The notes beneath the pieces were generated by a model. It was not told the origin of the DNA. It did not search any database and was given only the letters and a program-made list of their open reading frames with translations. A stretch of 64,000 nt of DNA from Symbiodinium natans (taxonomy: Eukaryota > Sar > Dinophyceae > Suessiales > Symbiodiniaceae), in the NCBI GenBank assembly GCA_905221605.1, contig CAJNDS010001724.1, positions 196,001-260,000 of the forward strand, given 5' to 3'. The position numbers were made by a program, and so were the translations under genes. Shown here one piece after another: positions 36,226 through 48,582 of the stretch. Each line of letters opens with the position of its first letter. The first letter of the stretch is position 1.

Positions 36226-36350
36226 CCCAAAGAGCCCAAGAACCTTTAATTAAGGAACAAGGAGTATACCTTAAATCATATAGGGGATCCTTAATATGAT
36301 TTAAGGTATGTTCCTTAAGTACGGGGTAGTGGCTCTTGAGGCAGCTGGGA
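36226..36350. repeat. TIR element family M2
   Basis: CCCAAAGAGCCCAAGAACC on the left, GGCTCTTGAGGCAGCTGGG on the right, with internal inverted ATCATAT/ATATGAT arms. Other copies are at 42455-42545, 43721-43795 (left half) and 45767-45890. Confidence 0.75.
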
Positions 36351-37404
36351 GGTATTCTGCATTCCTGGAGGACCCCCACTCTTAAGCCAGCCCGATATCC
36401 AAATATCAACTTCCCGAGCTTTTGCAGCGTTGCCGTAGATCATGGCTGGCGTTCGTCGCCTTCGGGTCTTCTGGAGGTTTCGACGACTAGGGGTATGTTC
36501 CCCCTAACAGTCCTTAGTAGAGATTCTAGTAGCTCCTAGTATCATCCACATTAAGGTCTGTTAGAAGCCTCTGCCACAGAACCCCAAACCGATTAACCCT
36601 AAGCCCTAAACCCTAAGCCTCTACAAAGCCTACACCCTAAACCCTAAACCCGATGATTTGAGTTCTAGACCGCAGGCTCCAACAGCAGACTCCAACTCGG
36701 AGACTCATGGGTGCCTATGAGTAGGGTTGCGAATATGAAAACTGCAGTAGTAGCCCTTTTTGGGGGCACCTTCAACCCTACATACGAGTGTTCATGAAAC
36801 GTACATAGGCCCAAGTCTTCGAACAGACATGCTCGCATGAGCGTGAGGAGAGGGCTCTGTGTTTCATGCGTAGTGCGTCGTGCATTCTCGTCCTGGCTGA
36901 CTGAGGCCTGAACTTTGCTTTGCTCAAGGTTACCTACACCGCTTGCGCCTCAGCCGTGAGTTGTTTCGGGTTCAGGGTAAGTTGAGTTTGGGGCTGAGGC
37001 TACGGCCCCAAACCCCTAAACCCTACACCCTGCCGTCTTCAAGGCAAGCCATGCCGCGATGGCACTTCAACGACATGTGACATGTGTGCTGATGCTTCAC
37101 AGTCCCAACATAGACCGCAACCTAACACATGGATCTCAGAGCTGACAGAGATGAGGGTTTAGGGTTTAGGGTTTAGGGTTTAGGGTTTAGGGTTTAGGGT
37201 TTAGGGTTTGGGGAACCTTCATGAGCATCCTTGAGCCCCGGCATTCCCTCGTTAAGGCTTATGATCCATTCTGTTGCGGTTCCTGGTTACCCGCGGGTTT
37301 ACGAAATCATGGGACCCCGAATCTAGACCCCGAACAGTACGATTCCCTTATCATGAGGACCCCAATAAGGTACCCCTAAACCCTAAACCTGGAGACCACG
37401 AGAG

Positions 37405-37440
37405 GCCTACGGTGACCACAGGTCCTTCTTCGTGAATCAG
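37405..37440 (+). CDS. CRT-like gene, exon
   Basis: CGAGAG|G opens AYGDHRSFFVNQ. The donor is CAG|GCCAAG (GC). In phase 0 with the next exon. Confidence 0.6.
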
Positions 37441-40400
37441 GCCAAGCCCATCCATGTTGCAGGGTTTAGGGTATAGGGTTTGGGGTTTAGGGTTTAAGGT
37501 TTAGGGTTTAGGGTGGCATCATTGTGGGGCTCAGGGTTTAGGCTCGCCGCCCGCCCTTGCCACGTGGGTGGAAGGCCATCAACCTCCTCTACATCGTCTA
37601 TGGTGGAGTGGTCCTCTATCCAAGGCACCGCGAAGATTGCCGTTTGCGGATTTCTGGGGAGACAGCGACTGTGTTGAGGTTCTCCTGTGAGGCAAGGTGA
37701 GGCTTCGACCCTAAACCTAAACCCTAAACCCTAAACCCTAAACCCTAGACCCTAAACCCTAAACCCTACAAGGTTTTTGTCTTCTGTGCTTGGGCCCTTG
37801 GGATATGACATCTTGTCGTCTTTTGGGTGTAGGAGGATCATCTGTGGGAGTTTTTTGGTTTGATGGGGCCAAGCACAGTCATCTTTTGGAAGGCCAGGGC
37901 CGGAGGCTTTGGGGGTGTGTGACGTTTTAGGGTTTCGGGTTTTAGGGTTTAGGGTTTAGGGTTGGGGGTTTAGGGTTTAGGGTTTAGGGCTTCTTCCTTT
38001 GGAGCTCCTGGGCCATGGCTTCTCCACAGATGGAGCAACATGTGGGGGCTTGCGATATTGGGGGCACCCTATTGGGTCCTTATTATGAGGCGATCTTACC
38101 ATTTGGGTACCTTATTATAAGGCGATCTGATTATTTGGAGGTCTATCTTAGGGGTACCTTATTATAAGGCGATTATATTATTTGGAGGTTTATATTAGGG
38201 GCCCCTTATTCTCGGAAACCCCCCATGTGGGCGGAGGCTTAGTTTTGGGAACGGTTGGTTTTTTCTGGGCGGGAACTTGCTGTCGATGCTGCCGGATGCC
38301 AGGATGCTCTTCAACAATGTCGTGACGAAGGAGATGAGGCTCTTTCCGAAGAAGCACTTCGTGATGATGGGCGGCTCCCTCGCAAGTTTCGCAACCCCCT
38401 GGCCTGTTCTCTTGGACTTGGGGTGCTGGGTGGACCCTAGACCCTAGACCCTAAACCCTAAACACTCCTACCGATGGCTCTCGTGAACAAGCCACGCCTA
38501 CTTCACAGGGAATGAAGGAATTTCCCCGCGCAGAACCCTTAAAGGGCAACGTAGGGGGACATACCTATTTCCCGACTGTCTACCCGAAACCCTAAACCCT
38601 AAACCCTACACCCTAAACCCTTGCTGCAGAAAACCCTGCAAAGAACCAGGGGGGTCTTGTCAGGCACCCATTGTCGGCCTAAGCTCCGAGGTTTCTTGGA
38701 CAGCTTGGGGACCTTCTTGACATGCCAGGGCCTCAGGGTTTTGAGGGCTTTTGAGGGTTTTGCGAGCAGGGTTTTCGAGGGTTTTCGCGGGTTTGTGATG
38801 GTGTTCGAGGGTTTTGGTGGGTTCTGGAGGTTCTCGACCCTAAACCCTAAACCCTAAACCCTAAACCGGTGGGCGTGCGGTTGGAGACTGGGCGTTTTGT
38901 TTAAGGTATGTAAGTCAGGCACTGCGAGGCAGCCCTTGCAGGGATTTTCTGAAGTTTGTTTAACATATGTCTTCCTTTATTGGGGCGTAGACGATCCCAT
39001 TTAGGATGTTTGTTTTTTCGTTTTTCAGAGGTTTTTGTCAGGCGCACCATCCTAGAATGGAAGGCCCTTGAAGCCTTAAGCCCGGGCGACCAGGAGCTGC
39101 AACACCCCAAACCCTGAACCCTGAACCCTAAACCCTCAACCCGAAACCCTAAACCCTAAACCCTAAACCCTAAACCCTAAACCCTAAACCCTAAACCCTA
39201 AACCCTAAACCCTAAACCCTAAACCCTAAACCCTGAACCCTATCCAGGCTTGGGCACGGCCTACACGCCTGGCTCCCTGACCCCTTTGCCGCCCGGCAGG
39301 AGAGTTCATGGGGCACTTCCTTGTCGGCGAAAAGAACCCTATTATGGTTTAGGATTCATAAACCTTCAAGAAGAATTATAGTGGTATAGGATATATGGCC
39401 CGAATTTTCGGGTTCACTTGGTCCCCAAGGTTTGTGGTCAGGGGGAGTTCTACAGGACCTCAACTGCAACTAACCTTCCAAAGCCTTAAAAAAGCCCACA
39501 AGGCTGAGGAGCGATCTTGAACCTCTCCCTCTCTCCCTCTCTCGCCCTTTGTCATACAGCCTATACTACAAAAAATCGATTTAATCAATTTAATGTACCC
39601 TAGAACAGAGTTAAACGTTTTTAGGGTTCATTTGGTCCCCAAAGTCTCCCTCTGCTTGCAGTATCTCCTTCCTGCAGTGTCTGAGCGCAACGCATTGATC
39701 CACCATGTGTGTTGAGCTCTTGATCGCAGACTGTCCCGCCTAATGCCCGCAAAACGGTGTGGCATTGCGCGAGTCAAAGCCTCCACTCTCAGCGTTTGGG
39801 GTGTTTGTTTCGGTCTTTCTATTCCGCCCTAAACCTTAAACCCAACACTGCTTGTACATGGTCTTGACAGAAAAGGCTGAATCAGCTCCTGATCCCCTTC
39901 ACGATGCTGGTGTCCCCACCCTCAGCTGGAGAGGGCGCGAGTTTATGGGTGGGGGCTCAGGGTTCGGGAACGCATCTCTTTGGACTCCTTCCGGTGCAAC
40001 AGCACTTGCAATAATGAATGGGCAGGAGACCACCTGCTCCATAATAGGTCAACTGCTTCTGCTCCAACAACGGAGATAGCGGGTTTCCTGGGTTTGGGTT
40101 TGCGGTAGTTTGGAGTTCAGGGTTTCAAGGGGTGGGGGGGATTGAACGGGTTCCCTGAGCTGAGGGATTGAACTGGGATGGGAGCGTTCTAGGCTGTAGG
40201 GCTGTTCGTGGTGAAAGAGCACCTCGAGCGACCATGCAGACTCCCACTTCGCCAGATTTTGTACTTTCTACGGGCCCTAGTCTTTCTAAGGCTCTGCATG
40301 ATCCATGGAAATACCTATGAGACTGATCGGCCCGAACATCCACCCCGGCAAGAGCCTTGTCAGAGCTTTTTTTTGTTCACTCTGATTCTGAATTGGTGGT

Positions 40401-43400
40401 TCTGACTCAGAAGTGCTGATACTCCACCCTAAACCCTGAGCCCTAAACCCTAAACCCTATACCCTATACCCTAAACCCTAAACCCTAAACCCTAACACGT
40501 GTAGAACACCAAGGTCTAAGGCTTGGCTGGGTATACACAGCCGCTGGCAAGAGCGCTTTGGCGAGGAGCTCAGACATAGACCCTGCTGGGAATCTGAGTT
40601 GCCCTAAACCCTAAACCCTAAACCCTAAATCCTGCGGGTGGGACTCATAGTTTCCTAACTGTTTAGGAGGCATGCAGGTTTAGGACAGCTCGGGCTTCGG
40701 TTAAGAGACTCCCAAACCCTAAACCCTAAATCCCTAAACCCTAAACCCTAAACCCCAAACCCTAAACCCTAAACCCTAAACTGGATTTTTGGGCTTCAAA
40801 GGTTCCTTGTTGAGCTGCGCTGGCTGTTGCTCGGTTTCTCTCTCTCTCTCTCTCTCTCGCGCTCTGGCTCGCGTTCTCACCCGGGTTTAGGGTTTAGGCC
40901 TAAGGGTTTGGGGTTTGTGGTTCTGCGCCTTTGACGCCTGGTCCCCTTAGCCGCCGCCATGTCTCCTGCAACTGAACGCGACAGCTTCCGTTCTACTTCT
41001 GTCTGGTACCCTTCACGCGGCTTCGGATTTAGGGTTTAGGGTTTCGGATTAGGGTTTAGGGTTCAGGGTATAGGGATTAGGGCTTCGGCTCAGTCAGGGA
41101 ATCTCGGCAGGCCTCTGATCAAACCTGCACTGTGCGCAGGTGCTGCGCTGATTGTCCTGGGCGCGTGCATCAGCGTGCGGACCCCCACCCCTCCAAACCC
41201 TTGGGGACGAAATGAACCCGAAAAGGGTTGATGGTTCAAGATATTCCTTTCTAGGAATTACGATAACTCACTTGTTTTAGGGTTCACATACCTTTCTAGC
41301 AATTCTAGTAGTATAGGGAAAGTGACCCGAGTTTTAGGGTTCATTTGGTCCCCAAGGACCATGGCATGTTGTAAGAAAAGATGCTCTATAATTTCTTTGG
41401 TTTAGGGTTTAGGGTTTAGGGTTTTAGGGTTTAGGGTTCAGGGTTTAGGGTTTAGGGCTTAGGGTTTAGGGTCTAGAGTTTAGGCCCCCCAAAAGACCTA
41501 TGAGCATCTACTCACCATGGAGACCTTGCAGGTCAGTATGCCTGGCGTCGAAGCCCTAAACGCATGCAGGTGAACTTGCCCTTTTCCTGCCCACATCAGC
41601 TCTACACCCCTAGAACCCTGTAAATACTATGAACCCTAGAAAAACCCTAATTCTCCTTCCAGCCCTATAAGCCCTCCAAAACTCTTTAAACCCTACAAAA
41701 CCTTCAAACCCTGTAAACCCTGCCAACCCTTAATCATGGGCTACGTGTCCTAGCTGCTTAAGTTCGACTGCGCACCCTAATACACCCGAAGCCCTAACGT
41801 ATCTATCCCATGTCTGGGAAATTCCCCTAGACCCTTAGCCCAGGGCTTATGGACCCCAGGTGAACCCTAGGTGAACCGGTTTACCTAAGTAAACCCTAGG
41901 TGGACCCTATCACTGGCAAGTGAGGAGTCTCAGCTAGAAAAGGGAGGCCCCAAAACCCGAAAGCCCCGCTTTGGGGCAGTCGCTAGACAGGCCGCCTTCG
42001 GGCGCAACGCACAGGGTTTGAGGTTTAGGGTTTAGGGTTCAGGGTTCAGGGTTTTGGATTTTGGGTTTTGGGTTTTGGGTTTAGGGAGCCCATGCATTGA
42101 AGGAGTGACCTTCGAAGGGACCCTTGGAAAAAAAGGGAGCCCCTTTTTAGAAGGGTTCCCCCAAGTATCACGGTTCCCTTCGTATACTTTGAAATATGGC
42201 CCTGAGATTCCCTTCAAAGGGTCTTTCAAAAGGGCCCCCAAACCCAAGGGTAGGTTTAAGGTAGAATCCCATGCTAGTCGCCCCTTTCGTTTCGGGACTC
42301 CGGGAGAAGTCATTCCCAGACTTCCGCCAGCTGCGCACACCACAGAGTGGATCCTGGTCCTTAGATTAACCCTAAACCCGAAACCCTAAAACCTAAACCC
42401 TAACCTGCACGAAAAAGACTTGCCTGCATGCGAGAGTTGAAATCCTAAACGCTTCCCAAGCAGCCCAATGCCCCTTAATCAAGGAATATCGGATCTATAG
42501 AATTAACAGTATACTCCTTAATGAAGGGGTATTGTGTTCTTTGGGTTCGGGTCCTGGGTTTGGGGTGTCGGGTTTAGGGCTTCCGGGCTTAGGTTTATTT
42601 GGGATTTAAGGATCCAGGCACATGAGACAGAGACCTCTAGCCAAAAGGTGTTATGAGTAAGGTTAGGGTTGCGTGACCCAGGTCTTGCCGGATATCCTAC
42701 CTGCCGAGGATGCTTCCTCGTCGTCCGCTCCTCAAATATCACCCAAGTGTAGTTCCCTCTGCCCTAACCCTTAACCCTAAAACTTAAGCATTGCAAACCT
42801 GAACTTGGCTTGGGGAAACTTAGCTTTCTTCGCACACTCAACAGAAAATAGGCAACACAGGAGCCTAAACCGAAACCAATGCCAACATTGTTTGGAACCC
42901 CGCGTAATAATTCTAATATACGGTACGCTCATATTATACAATTTGGTCTTCATACCCCGCGTAATAATTCTAATATACGGTACGCTCATATTATACAATT
43001 TGGTCTTCATTTGCAATGTTGTTATAAAGGCGTGTGCAAACATGAGAACAGAGAAAAAAGGCGCACGCATGAAGCCAATTCACTTCACACCATGTTGTAG
43101 TTCTCTTCGCGCTATGTTTGCTTGCGCTCGTGAGGGTTTCATGCGTTTTGGCAAGCGAGCGTAGTTACTGTAACTAATTTGTGTACTCGTTCTTCTCCCT
43201 TGCAGTCATAATCTTCATGGTGTCGCGAGTGAAATGACTGCAAGAACGAACACCCCCACAATTCAAAACATGTAAAACAATAATGCTTGGGTGTATGCTG
43301 ATAGTAAGTCTGCATTCCATGTTCGCCTGAACCTAGTGACCCAGTACCAAGAGCCTCGCCTGCGTTTGCCGTGTGAGGGTCGAGTTGTATACTCCTAAAC

Positions 43401-45243
43401 CGTAAACCCTTAGCCCTCCTAAACCCTCCTAAGCCACGAAAAACCCATAGACCCTCTAAACTCTATAAGGGCTAAACCCTATGCACCCTTGAAACCCTAT
43501 AAGCCCTTTAAACCTCCGAAGCCCTAAGCCCTGTTAGGGTCTCCCAAGCCCTATAAACCCCAAAAACCCTACGATGAACCCTAGAAACCCTGAACGCATT
43601 GAAACCCTAAAACCTCTAAACCCTGAGCCCCTTTTTTGAACCCCTACCAGGATCCACTCCCTCGCGACCCAAAGCCGCTGGTACGTGGGCCTCTCAGTGT
43701 TATTTCTCTGGCCTGAGATTCCCAAAGAGCCCAATACCCCTTAATTAAGGAATATACCTTAAATCATATTAGGGATCCCCATATACGGTAAGGATAGGGT
43801 GTTGGGTTTCGGATTTCGGGCTTATTAATATTTACGGTTTAGGTCGGGTTTAGGGTTTAGGGGCATTGGCCACCAAGACGGTTAGGGGCAGTGGCTATAC
43901 GTGATTTTAGCAGTAGATTTCCTTGAGAGAAAAGGATTCAAGGCTTTTGGGGGGGCCTTTGGGGGGTTCTCAGGTGAAGGGCTCAAAAGAAGGTTCTGGA
44001 AGGGTTTCTATGGTCCTCTTGGGGTTCAGGGGTTGGCCCATGGGTATGTGGATAGGAGCTGGGGTTTGGGGTTTGCAGCTTCAGCCTTGCAAGCCCAAGC
44101 CTCGAACTCCGAACCTGAAGTCCGTGAGCTTGATTCTTGGCTTGGTGTCTTCGCGCTCTTACCCTCCTCCCCCCTCAACCCCATGATACGAGAAGGAGAC
44201 CTACTCCTCAAAATGATGCATCCTTTTTGGGTACCCGGGTACCCTAAATATTCGGGGCCGCCTTATAAGAACCTCAAAAGGGACCATAATTTAAAGAACT
44301 GTCTATATGGGTAGTTGTCAAAGGGCTATAGGGTGTAGGGGGTCCTTGTCCTGCCCTAAATATTAGTCGCCCCAAACCCTGAACCCTAAACCCCAAACCC
44401 TAAACCCTAAACCCCAAACCCTAAACCCCAAACCCTAAGCCCTAAACCCCAAAAGGGACCATAATTTTGAGACGTGGCCGCGTCAGCGGCCCGCCCCCCT
44501 TGTCATCGAGGCGATCTTGTTCTACGCGGTGAGTAATTTGCCAATGGCCACGCTGGGAGCTGAGAAGTGCAGCTTAGGGTTTAGGGTTGAGGGTTTAGGG
44601 TTTAGGGTTTAGGGTTTAGGGTTTAGGGTTTAGGGCCTAGGGTTTAGGGTTTAGGGTTTAGGGTTTAGGGCAACTTAGGATTTAGAGTTGAGGGTTTAGG
44701 GCTCAGGGTAAAATTGGGAGTCTGAGTTTCATTTAGGGTTGGCGTCTTCGGGTACCTGAAGTTTTCCTGAAGCCCCCAATTCAAACCTGTAAAGAGTGCA
44801 CAATGCTTGCGCCGCCACTCTGCGCCTGTCAGGTGCGCACCCTTCTTGTGCTCAATGTGTGGGGTTTACGGGCTACGCTTTTGGGCTGCCCGTTTCGAAA
44901 GCTCCGATAATATACGCTTTCCGGCTTGTTGTATTCACACTTTTTGCTTGGGATGTTCCCTCTTATGCAAACAGTCCTTAATAGGGAGTATAATAGGGGG
45001 TACTAGCATCCCTATTCGGGACTGTTAGTATAAGGGTACACCCTAAACCCTAAACCCCAAACCCTAAACCCCAAAACCCTCAACATCCCAACTTTTGCGC
45101 TCCAGGTCCAACTGCTACAAAGAGGCCACCTTTGAGGACATCCACCTCGATGTGTGGCGGCGCGCCCAAGTCGAGACAAACCGACCACCGCAACCTAAAG
45201 GTTTGAGGGTTTCGGGTTTGGGGCTTGGGGTTTTAAAGGTTCT

Positions 45244-45284
<41 letters not shown>

Positions 45285-45313
45285 CGAGAGAGAAAGAAAG
45301 AAAGAAAGAAAGC

Positions 45314-45349
<36 letters not shown>

Positions 45350-48300
45350 ACAAGAGACAGAGAGAGAGGGTTTAGGGCTCCTTGCGTCCAGATTGCCATG
45401 TGCAAAGCTCTAACAGCGGCAGCAGCTACGGGGTAGAGGGTTAGCTACCACCCAGCCTGCCTGCAAGTACGCCGCTAGTGCAAAGGTACACTTTACTACC
45501 CATCGGCCTCTCAGCCTTCAACCCATAAGCCCCAGAACGCGCATGTCAAAGGCATGCGAACGAAGACCCCCTGGTTCTTAGTAGGGAATGAAATGAGGGC
45601 CCTTTCTACCCTTGAAGGGATTATATGGGGCCCTCATTCCCTCATCCCCTACGAAGAACCAGCCAGAAGAAGCTTAGGTACCTCACGCAGTGGGTCTCCA
45701 TTTGGCAGTTTACCGCCACCGACTCGGCTTGTGCTGACTCGAGAAATTTATCATTCAAGTGCCAGTAGTTATCCAGACAGCCCAGCACCCCTTAGCTAAG
45801 GAATATAGCTAGACTTATACAGGGATCCTGAATATGACTTGAGGTAAATTCCTTAACTAAGAGGTATTGGGCTCTTTGGGTAGCTGTCAACGTTTGGGCC
45901 AGTTGTATATTGGGTGGCGCCAGCATGGCCATCGCTCATAGAGTTTGATTCTCAAACGGCACCCCAAATCCTGAGGTTTTGGTCTAAGGGTTTAGGATTC
46001 AGGGTTTCTAGGGCTTAGTTTAAGTTTAGTGATTGGGTTTAGGGTATGTAGGTTCGGGTCGATGTCGTGTGAGAAGCAGTTTCGCTTGCTTCGGGGCTCT
46101 TGGAAAGTTGGAAAGTAGCTCTACCTTCCCGACCTTCGCAAGACGTGTAGGCGAAAAGACACGTCACCCATGCCAGCAGGTTTCTTTTGCATACATGCCG
46201 CTGCTGGTCCTGCCGGGCTTCAGCAGCAAAGAAGGCTGCTGGGCTGCAGCATGGTTCTTGGTGGCCGAAACCCTAAACCCTAAACCCTAAACCCTAAACC
46301 CCAAACCCTAAACCCTAAACCCTAAACCTCAGATAATTCACCTCTACCTTGCAAGCTCCGGCATGCAACTGCTCTGTTCAATTTATAGGGTGCTTAAGGG
46401 ACGGGGGCTCATGGGGGGTAGGTACCGAAGGGAACCTTAGGGAAGCTTAGGGAGCCTTAGGAAGTAGTGGGGAGTATTAGGGAAGCTTGGGTTACATACC
46501 CCCCCTTGAACCCCCCTCCCTTAAGAACATCAGCACATAGCATGTTTGTTTGCTGTGGTACCTGAGCTGTTCCTGCACTTCACATGGAGGCATCGAGCCA
46601 AGTGACTTTCTTCATGAATGGACTGGGCGTGGATTCCCAAGACCCTTCGGACCTTTCCCATCCCTCAGCCCCTCAACGCCTTTCCCTCCATCTAGGTGCT
46701 GACACGCGGCGCCCCAACTGCTCGTGACTCATAGGTATATTGCTTTCTTGTGGAATTTGTTCTCACGTCTCAGAGTTGAGACCCATTGAGACCCTGAACC
46801 ACGGCACCGTACCCCCCCAAAACACCAGAAAGCAAGCAAGACCCAAAGCTAAAGAACCTATGTTGGCTTTCGGGATGTTTTGAATTTGCCTTCTTTAGAG
46901 GATTCTGAACTTAGGGGTACCCTTTTTGATTATGGTATTTTCGCGTATGTCAGGGGCACCCCATGCACCCCTGAACCCTCAACCCTACACTCAACTTTCG
47001 GAAATCCCCATTTGAGCTTGTAAGGGACCCTACATAAACATATGTTTCCAGGGTTAAAACCCTTAAGCTTGCTGCGGTTTAGGGTTCAGGGTTCAGGGTT
47101 CAGGGTTTAGGGTTTAGGGTTTAGTGAGACATTCGGGTGGCTCAGGCATGACGTTTCAGGAGGCCACGCCGCTTCCCATGAGTCGCGGCTTAGGGCTGAG
47201 TGTTCTGAAGGGTCTAGGGTTTAGGTTTAGGGTTTAGGATTTAGGGTTTGGAGTTTGGGTTTAGGGTTTAGGGTTTAGGGATGTTTAGGGTTTGGGCGGC
47301 TTCATTCAGGGGGGGGGGGGGGGGGGGGCGTAGATTCAGCCCCTGCTGTGAGAGGTTTAAGGCCTTGGGGCTACCTGTCGAAATGGTCCGGGTTTTTCGG
47401 GTTCAGGAGGAAATCATGTTGGAACGAAGAAGATATCCAGGGTCCACCAATGTTTGTTGGGGGCTCCTCAGTCGTCTTTGCGGCTTCAGCTGGATCATGC
47501 ACACGAGCGGCGAAACCCTGCACATGATGCTGTTGTCTTCGAGTCCTATGAGTGTTTTTTGAGAGCTAAACCCTAAACCCCTAAACCCTACTTCCTGCGA
47601 CTCTGAAGCATCCGACAGGCCAGGAGTGGCAAGCCTCCCACTTCTTGCTTGGTTGGGAAGACCTATTGGGATGTTTTGGGTTTAAGAGTTTTGCTTTTGA
47701 GGCTTTTAGAGGGACCAAGTTAGTTATCCAACGCCAACGACTTCTGACCATTGTAAAGGGTGCCTTTGTTTATCGCTGAAGAGTGCGTTGTCATCATGGT
47801 ACATGGGCCTGTGTAGTTCAGCCCTACAGTGCGAGGCAGTTCGGGAATGGAGTTTGTATCGGGTTCTTCATGTAACCCAAGGTTCCCTAATGCGCCCCCT
47901 ACTCCCTAAGCTTCCCTAAGGTTCCGTAGGTACCTACACCCCCATGAACACCCCCAACCCTAAACCCTAAATTCTAAACCGCCCATGAACCCCCCCTCCC
48001 TTAAGGACGCCAAACGTAACGTGAGTAGAGGAGACTGCTCGCGGTAGGTCCTGGCCTCCTTCTCCGACGGCTGGACCTGCTATACCCAGCAGGCTGGGCG
48101 TGGATGTAGGGTTTAGGGTTTAGGGTTTAAGGTTTAGGGTTGAAGGTTTAGGGTTTAGAGTTTAGGGTTAGGGTTTAGGGTTTAGGATAGAATTGGATCC
48201 GAAACCTTACACGCCAAAGGGTCCCAAAGCTTTGGTTGCAGCCCTTTTTCCGACCTAAGAAACCCCACACCTTCGAGCCTTAACCCCCCAAATCCTTATT

Positions 48301-48551
48301 CACACCAAACCCTAATAGACACCCGCAGAAGGATTCTGATCTTCCCTAATACCTTGCAGCATAAAGGCTCCGAATATGGCCCTTTTTTTCCCTTGGGAAT
48401 CTTGAAAAAAGGTCCCAACAACAACCCACGGGCACATGGAGCTGTCGGATTTTTCGCTTCGACTTTTGGGGCAGAGCGAAGTTGACGCAAGTTTCCTGTA
48501 GCCTTTGCGGGCACAGCCTCCACTTCTATCGCTGCGCCCTTCCTTTTTTTT

Positions 48552-48582
<31 letters not shown>

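Larger units (their letters stand above)
34514..37404. other. Interval between MCAT and the transporter gene
   Basis: It holds an M4 element (34606-34705), TTTAGGG arrays (34802-34861, 34945-35050, 35440-35496, 37154-37210), an M8 element (35158-35265) and an M2 element (36226-36350). Weak coding-like pieces at 35331-35430 and 37029-37095 follow AG|G sites and sit between CCCTAAA and TTTAGGG; the latter could be an early exon of the transporter. Confidence 0.5.

Noticed and set aside
42805-43164. 119-codon ORF with a repeated 19-residue block
   Set aside because: The block reflects a 57-bp DNA duplication; no family, no splice signals and the same DNA is open in another frame.
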